This document shows positions 61,564 to 64,000 of a DNA stretch of 64,000 bases, piece by piece (position 1 is the first letter of the stretch; each line of letters begins with the position of its first letter). The position numbers and the translations under genes are program-made. Origin of the DNA: DDH964 sp963806685 (GTDB lineage Bacteria; Desulfobacterota; Desulfuromonadia; Desulfuromonadales; DDH964); NCBI GenBank assembly GCA_963806685.1, contig CAWDZB010000011.1, positions 221,872 to 285,871 of the forward strand, written 5' to 3'. The notes beneath the pieces were generated by a model, which saw only the letters and a program-made list of their open reading frames with translations, searched no databases and was not told where the DNA came from.

Positions 61564-61667
61564 AACGGTTAGAGATAACCGGCTGCGACGGGTCGGATTC
61601 AATTTAGTAGAAACTTTTTCGAGAATCGCCCACTGTATCACCAGTCCGGTTGATTACATGGTTAAGC
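61564..61667 (-). other. attC site (104 bp), core hit by IS1182
   Basis: It runs from AAC (61564-61566; the rest of this core is displaced by the IS) through GGTTAGAGATAACCGGCTGCG to ACCAGTCCGGTTGATTACATG and the core GTTAAGC (61661-61667). It is closely similar to the site at 59298-59402 (shared TATCACCAGTCCGGTTGATTA), as expected for sites of one integron. Confidence 0.82.
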
Positions 61668-61691
61668 CTGCTTTTTTATTGCAGACGGCTG

Positions 61692-62258
61692 CTAAAACCA
61701 TTTGTAGGTATCTAATATTTTCGTAAGTATTTCTTTTGCCAAAAGCAGTGTTGATTGGGATATTTCAATTTCGTATTGCCTGCCGTCGTTTCCGGTAAAC
61801 GTAAAGCGTCTTTCTGCAAAACAACCTAGGATGATAATACTTGTATTTAGTTTTTCTTGATGGCGGTCTTTGCCCCGCCCCCGGTCTTCAAGGTGAATTG
61901 CTGAGTCTCTTATATGTTTAAGATGTCCGAAACAATTTTCATATTCAGCTTTTAATGCCTCAATTTGTTCTTTAGGTTTTAAATGTTTGATTAATTTGTT
62001 GATTCCGTCGAGTGCAAACACAAAAGCTTTGGCGTAAATATTGTTTAGACAGCGGGAATAAACGGATTCGTTGCATTTCTCTTTATGATTTTCGATTGTT
62101 ATAGGGTCAAATTGTGAATACGCGGCGACAGCTTCTTCAAAGAGCCCCTTAATATGCCGCAGTGTAAGAAGGCTTTCAGCAGCCCACGCACGGTCATCTC
62201 CTTCGATCCAGTTGCCTGGGAAACTAAGATCAAATTGTGTGAGTACTTCTGATTTCAT
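61692..62258 (-). CDS. Cassette-borne helical protein with RDxxxH motif (HEPN-like)
   Basis: The 188-residue protein starts MKSEVLTQFDLSFPGNWIEG, 17 bp after the attC core at 62275. It is largely alpha-helical. HLKHIRDSAIHLEDRGRGK contains Arg117-Asp118-x3-His122, the R-(N/D/H)-x3-H motif of HEPN ribonucleases, placed near the middle of a helix. The end (EIEISQSTLLLAKEILTKIL) is again helical. HEPN proteins often serve in toxin-antitoxin or phage defence. No partner nucleotidyltransferase (MNT) is in this cassette. A coincidental motif cannot be excluded. The gene is intact. Confidence 0.6.
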   Translation of the reverse strand: MKSEVLTQFDLSFPGNWIEGDDRAWAAESLLTLRHIKGLFEEAVAAYSQFDPITIENHKEKCNESVYSRCLNNIYAKAFVFALDGINKLIKHLKPKEQIEALKAEYENCFGHLKHIRDSAIHLEDRGRGKDRHQEKLNTSIIILGCFAERRFTFTGNDGRQYEIEISQSTLLLAKEILTKILDTYKWF

Positions 62259-62274
62259 GTCATATCTTTTTGAG

Positions 62275-62387
62275 GCTTAACGATGAAGATAAGCGGCGGC
62301 GACGCGACTTGCGGACCACGGAATTTAGGATTTGATTTTCGGGAAGCACCCAGCTATTTTCCAGTCCGCTTCATTGCATGGTTAGAA
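62275..62387 (-). other. attC site (113 bp)
   Basis: It runs from GCTTAAC (62275-62281) through GATGAAGATAAGCGGCGGCG to CCAGTCCGCTTCATTGCATG and the core GTTAGAA (62381-62387). AAGCGG/CCGCTT and GATG/CATC-like arms pair. Its GTTAGAA core is the exact complement of TTCTAAC at 62675-62681, which marks the other end of the same cassette. Confidence 0.82.
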
Positions 62388-62674
62388 GCAGAGCTATACT
62401 GCAATTGTCTTCCGAAGAATCATTTCGATTTACGTCAGACAATTCGTCTTTTTCGAGATTTGCTTAATTCGACCTATTGAGATTACATGCGCTATACTGA
62501 AAAACTGAATATCCTGACAGGTAGATTAACCATGGAAAGCTGCACGTACTTTGTTACCCGGGAGTGACATAATACCATCATCACTGTTGCATAATCAGTA
62601 CATAGCTGCAAATATTGAAAATAGTATCAATGAAATACTACAATCATTTTTACTTTTAAATTTATCATTTCAGC
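62388..62674 (-). other. First cassette without a recognisable gene
   Basis: The stretch between the attI-like core and the first attC holds no frame longer than about 30 codons on the cassette strand. It is AT-rich. Gene-less cassettes are known to carry promoters or small RNAs. It includes several short hairpins but no clear terminator. Confidence 0.5.
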
Positions 62675-62722
62675 TTCTAACTAGAATTAGACGGACTAAA
62701 ATCCGTAATCAATCACGGAATT
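62675..62722. other. attI-like core and repeats
   Basis: TTCTAAC (62675-62681) reads GTTAGAA on the minus strand, a recombination core of the attI/first-cassette junction. Directly right of it, towards intI, lie short inverted repeats (ACGGACTAAAATCCGT at 62692-62707, and CCGTAATCAATCACGG at 62704-62719). Such repeats next to the integrase gene resemble the accessory integrase-binding sites of attI. attI has no strict consensus. Confidence 0.5.
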
Positions 62723-62732
62723 TAGTACTTAA

Positions 62733-62760
62733 TTGACAAACTACTGGTAAAGGTTACAGT
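62733..62760 (+). promoter_or_regulatory. Integrase gene promoter
   Basis: A perfect TTGACA (62733-62738) and TACAGT (62755-62760; four of six bases) are 16 bases apart, 65 bp before the intI start. The -10 and spacer are covered by the LexA-type box. Confidence 0.55.
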
Positions 62761-62761
62761 A
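62742..62761. promoter_or_regulatory. LexA-type box over the intI promoter
   Basis: TACTG-N10-CAGTA is a perfect-armed match to the gamma/betaproteobacterial LexA operator (CTG-N10-CAG). It covers the spacer and -10 of the intI promoter, the same arrangement by which LexA represses integrase genes in mobile class 1 and Vibrio integrons. LexA of Geobacter sulfurreducens is reported to bind a different motif, so regulation by this host's own LexA needs proof. Confidence 0.65.
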
Positions 62762-62824
62762 ACTTACGCCTGATTTCCAGCCAATAAAAATTCTGCAAAA
62801 GCCGCACAGAGGAGGGGGATTCTC

Positions 62825-63796
62825 ATGAGCGAGCCTGCCAAGCCGCGTCTTCTAGACCGCGTCCGTGATGCCATTCGTGTCAGGCACTACAGTCACCGAA
62901 CCGAGCAAAGCTATGTCCAATGGATCCGTCGGTTTATCCTGTTCCATGAAAAAAAGCATCCCCTTGACATGGGAACAACCGAAGTTGAAGCTTTCCTTTC
63001 CTATCTCGCAACCCGCAGAAACGTTGCCGCATCCACCCAGAACCAGGCTCTTGCGGCTATTCTTTTTCTCTATCGGCACGTCCTGCAGGTGGAAATCGGC
63101 TGGCTGGAAAATGTCCAAAAAGCCAAAAAGCCGAAACGACTGCCAGTTGTATTTTCCCGGGAAGAGGTTGCCCGACTCCTGTCCTTCCTCAAGGACGAGC
63201 AGTGGTTGATGGCCTCATTGCTCTACGGGTCCGGCCTGCGCCTTATGGAGTGCCATAAGCTGCGGATTCAGGATATCGACTTTGACTACGCCCAGTTGCT
63301 TGTGCGCGACGGCAAGGGGGGCAAGGATCGCATGACGATACTGCCACGCTCCCTTCATGAACCGCTCAAGTCCCATTTGAAAAAGCTCCAGGCTCTCCAC
63401 ACTGCCGACCTGGAGCTGGGTTACGGTGAGGCAACCCTGCCTCAGGCCCTGGCCAGAAAATACCCCGGCGCCGGCAGACAATGGTGCTGGCAGTACCTCT
63501 TTCCCAGTTCCACGCGCATTCAGCACCCACAGTCCGGGGTCTGGCTGCGGCACCACTCCGACGAGTCGGTCCTGCAAAAAGCGGTAAAAGAAGCACGGTG
63601 GCGTGCAGGGATCAACAAGCAGGGGAGCTGCCATACCCTGCGCCATTCCTTTGCCACTCATCTGCTGGAGAGTGGAACGGACATTCGGACCATCCAGGAA
63701 TTGCTCGGGCACCAGAGCCTCAACACCACCATGATTTACACCCATGTCCTTAACCGTGGCGGCCAGGGAGTAATCAGCCCCCTCGACCGAAACTGA
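62825..63796 (+). CDS. intI: Integron integrase (IntI, tyrosine recombinase)
   Basis: The 323-residue recombinase begins MSEPAKPRLLDRVRDAIRVR. Catalytic residues are Arg139 (SGLRLMECHKLR), His270 and Arg273 (CHTLRHSFATHLLESG), His296 (LLGHQS) and Tyr305 (TMIYTHV); all are shifted by exactly seven from class 1 IntI (146, 277, 280, 303, 312). The extra integron-specific patch between the boxes is present (ALARKYPGAGRQWCWQYLFPSSTR). It should join attC sites folded from single strands to attI. GAGGAGG precedes ATG 62825. The gene points away from the array, as in all integrons, and has host-like GC, unlike the cassettes. Confidence 0.95.
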   Translation: MSEPAKPRLLDRVRDAIRVRHYSHRTEQSYVQWIRRFILFHEKKHPLDMGTTEVEAFLSYLATRRNVAASTQNQALAAILFLYRHVLQVEIGWLENVQKAKKPKRLPVVFSREEVARLLSFLKDEQWLMASLLYGSGLRLMECHKLRIQDIDFDYAQLLVRDGKGGKDRMTILPRSLHEPLKSHLKKLQALHTADLELGYGEATLPQALARKYPGAGRQWCWQYLFPSSTRIQHPQSGVWLRHHSDESVLQKAVKEARWRAGINKQGSCHTLRHSFATHLLESGTDIRTIQELLGHQSLNTTMIYTHVLNRGGQGVISPLDRN

Positions 63797-63817
63797 TCTC
63801 AGCCTCCGCAAAATAAA

Positions 63818-63848
63818 CAGCCCGCCCGGCTGAGGCCGGTGCGGGCTG
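63818..63848. terminator. Hairpin downstream of intI
   Basis: CAGCCCGC/GCGGGCTG and CCGGC/GCCGG stack into a 13-bp stem with one bulged T and a TGAG loop. On the minus strand it is followed by TTTATTTT, so it can stop transcription coming from the right; it also lies 22 bp beyond intI. Confidence 0.6.
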
Positions 63849-64000
63849 CGATATTGTGGTAATGAATATGCCATGGTCCCCCTCCATGCGCCGCATCCAA
63901 TGGCCTCATTCAAGCCACTTACACCTTGTTTGTCAACCCTATTGTTCCCTCACGTCGGCTGTTTGGTGCGCTTGGTCGCAGTTGCATTCCAGGGATCGTC
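63849..64000. other. Window end without recognisable gene
   Basis: No gene with a ribosome-binding site was seen in these last 152 bases. Confidence 0.5.

Noticed and set aside
62283..62480. Plus-strand reading frame in the first cassette
   Set aside because: It starts within the attC site, runs against the cassette direction and has no ribosome-binding site.
62825..63796. XerC/XerD-type or phage integrase
   Set aside because: It contains the integron-specific insert between the catalytic boxes and lies beside several attC sites with cassettes running away from it.
63215..63913. Long minus-strand frame opposite intI
   Set aside because: It is the antisense shadow of a well-conserved gene and has no ribosome-binding site.

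Overview
The window comes from a GC-rich (roughly 60-65 % by eye), strictly anaerobic or microaerophilic deltaproteobacterium, most likely of the Desulfuromonadales/Geobacterales. Pointers are two class I hybrid-cluster proteins, rubrerythrin with a PerR-type regulator and KatG, a PxxKW cysteine-rich protein, a DUF512 radical-SAM-like protein, a fused DHH-CBS-nucleotidyltransferase (A-adding type), an OsmC-like selenoprotein and an LUD-domain relic. No rRNA, tRNA or CRISPR array was found.

Layout. 1-8.4 kb: AsmA-like and EVE genes, hybrid-cluster protein 1, an S41 protease whose catalytic Lys position holds Thr, an OsmC-family peroxiredoxin with an in-frame UGA (predicted Sec65), a PAS hybrid histidine kinase and two small genes. 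8.6-17.6 kb: pirin, nitroreductase, PBP1b overlapping a TPR lipoprotein, a multi-Cys Fe-S protein, DUF169 and a circularly permuted D-amino-acid-oxidase-like protein. 17.8-25.5 kb: stress island (PerR, KatG, rubrerythrin, a frameshifted second hybrid-cluster gene, a Deg/HtrA protease lipoprotein). 25.5-53.4 kb: housekeeping genes, mostly minus strand: phosphohexomutase, lrgAB, DUF512, AI-2E transporter, mutL-miaA-hfq, ExeA-like ATPase plus large TPR protein, rluB-scpB-scpA-site-2 protease, A-adding enzyme, pyrK-pyrD, rimI, then plus-strand purM-purN-DUF523 and rpmB, and a two-domain CDP-alcohol phosphatidyltransferase. Two genes here (LUD, UPF0173) are relics that keep both ends but have lost the middle.

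53.5-63.8 kb is the accessory highlight: a chromosomal integron. An integrase gene (intI, plus strand, 62825-63796) carries all tyrosine-recombinase residues at the class 1 IntI spacing and has a perfect-arm LexA-type box over its promoter. To its left lies an attI-like core and an AT-rich cassette array read on the minus strand, with four complete attC sites of about 105-113 bp, one split attC and one attC remnant. Cassettes carry an RDxxxH (HEPN-like) protein, three small membrane proteins, a sugar transferase with one nonsense codon, a TPR lipoprotein, and one cassette with no real ORF.

The array is invaded by an IS1182-type element exactly at a cassette junction, an IS4-type element, and an IS110/IS1111-type element inserted at an attC core. 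A 244-bp right-end remnant of a second such element sits at the next attC in the same position. This fits RNA-guided IS1111-attC elements that use integron recombination sites as targets. The distal end of the array is eroded into IS debris next to the housekeeping region.
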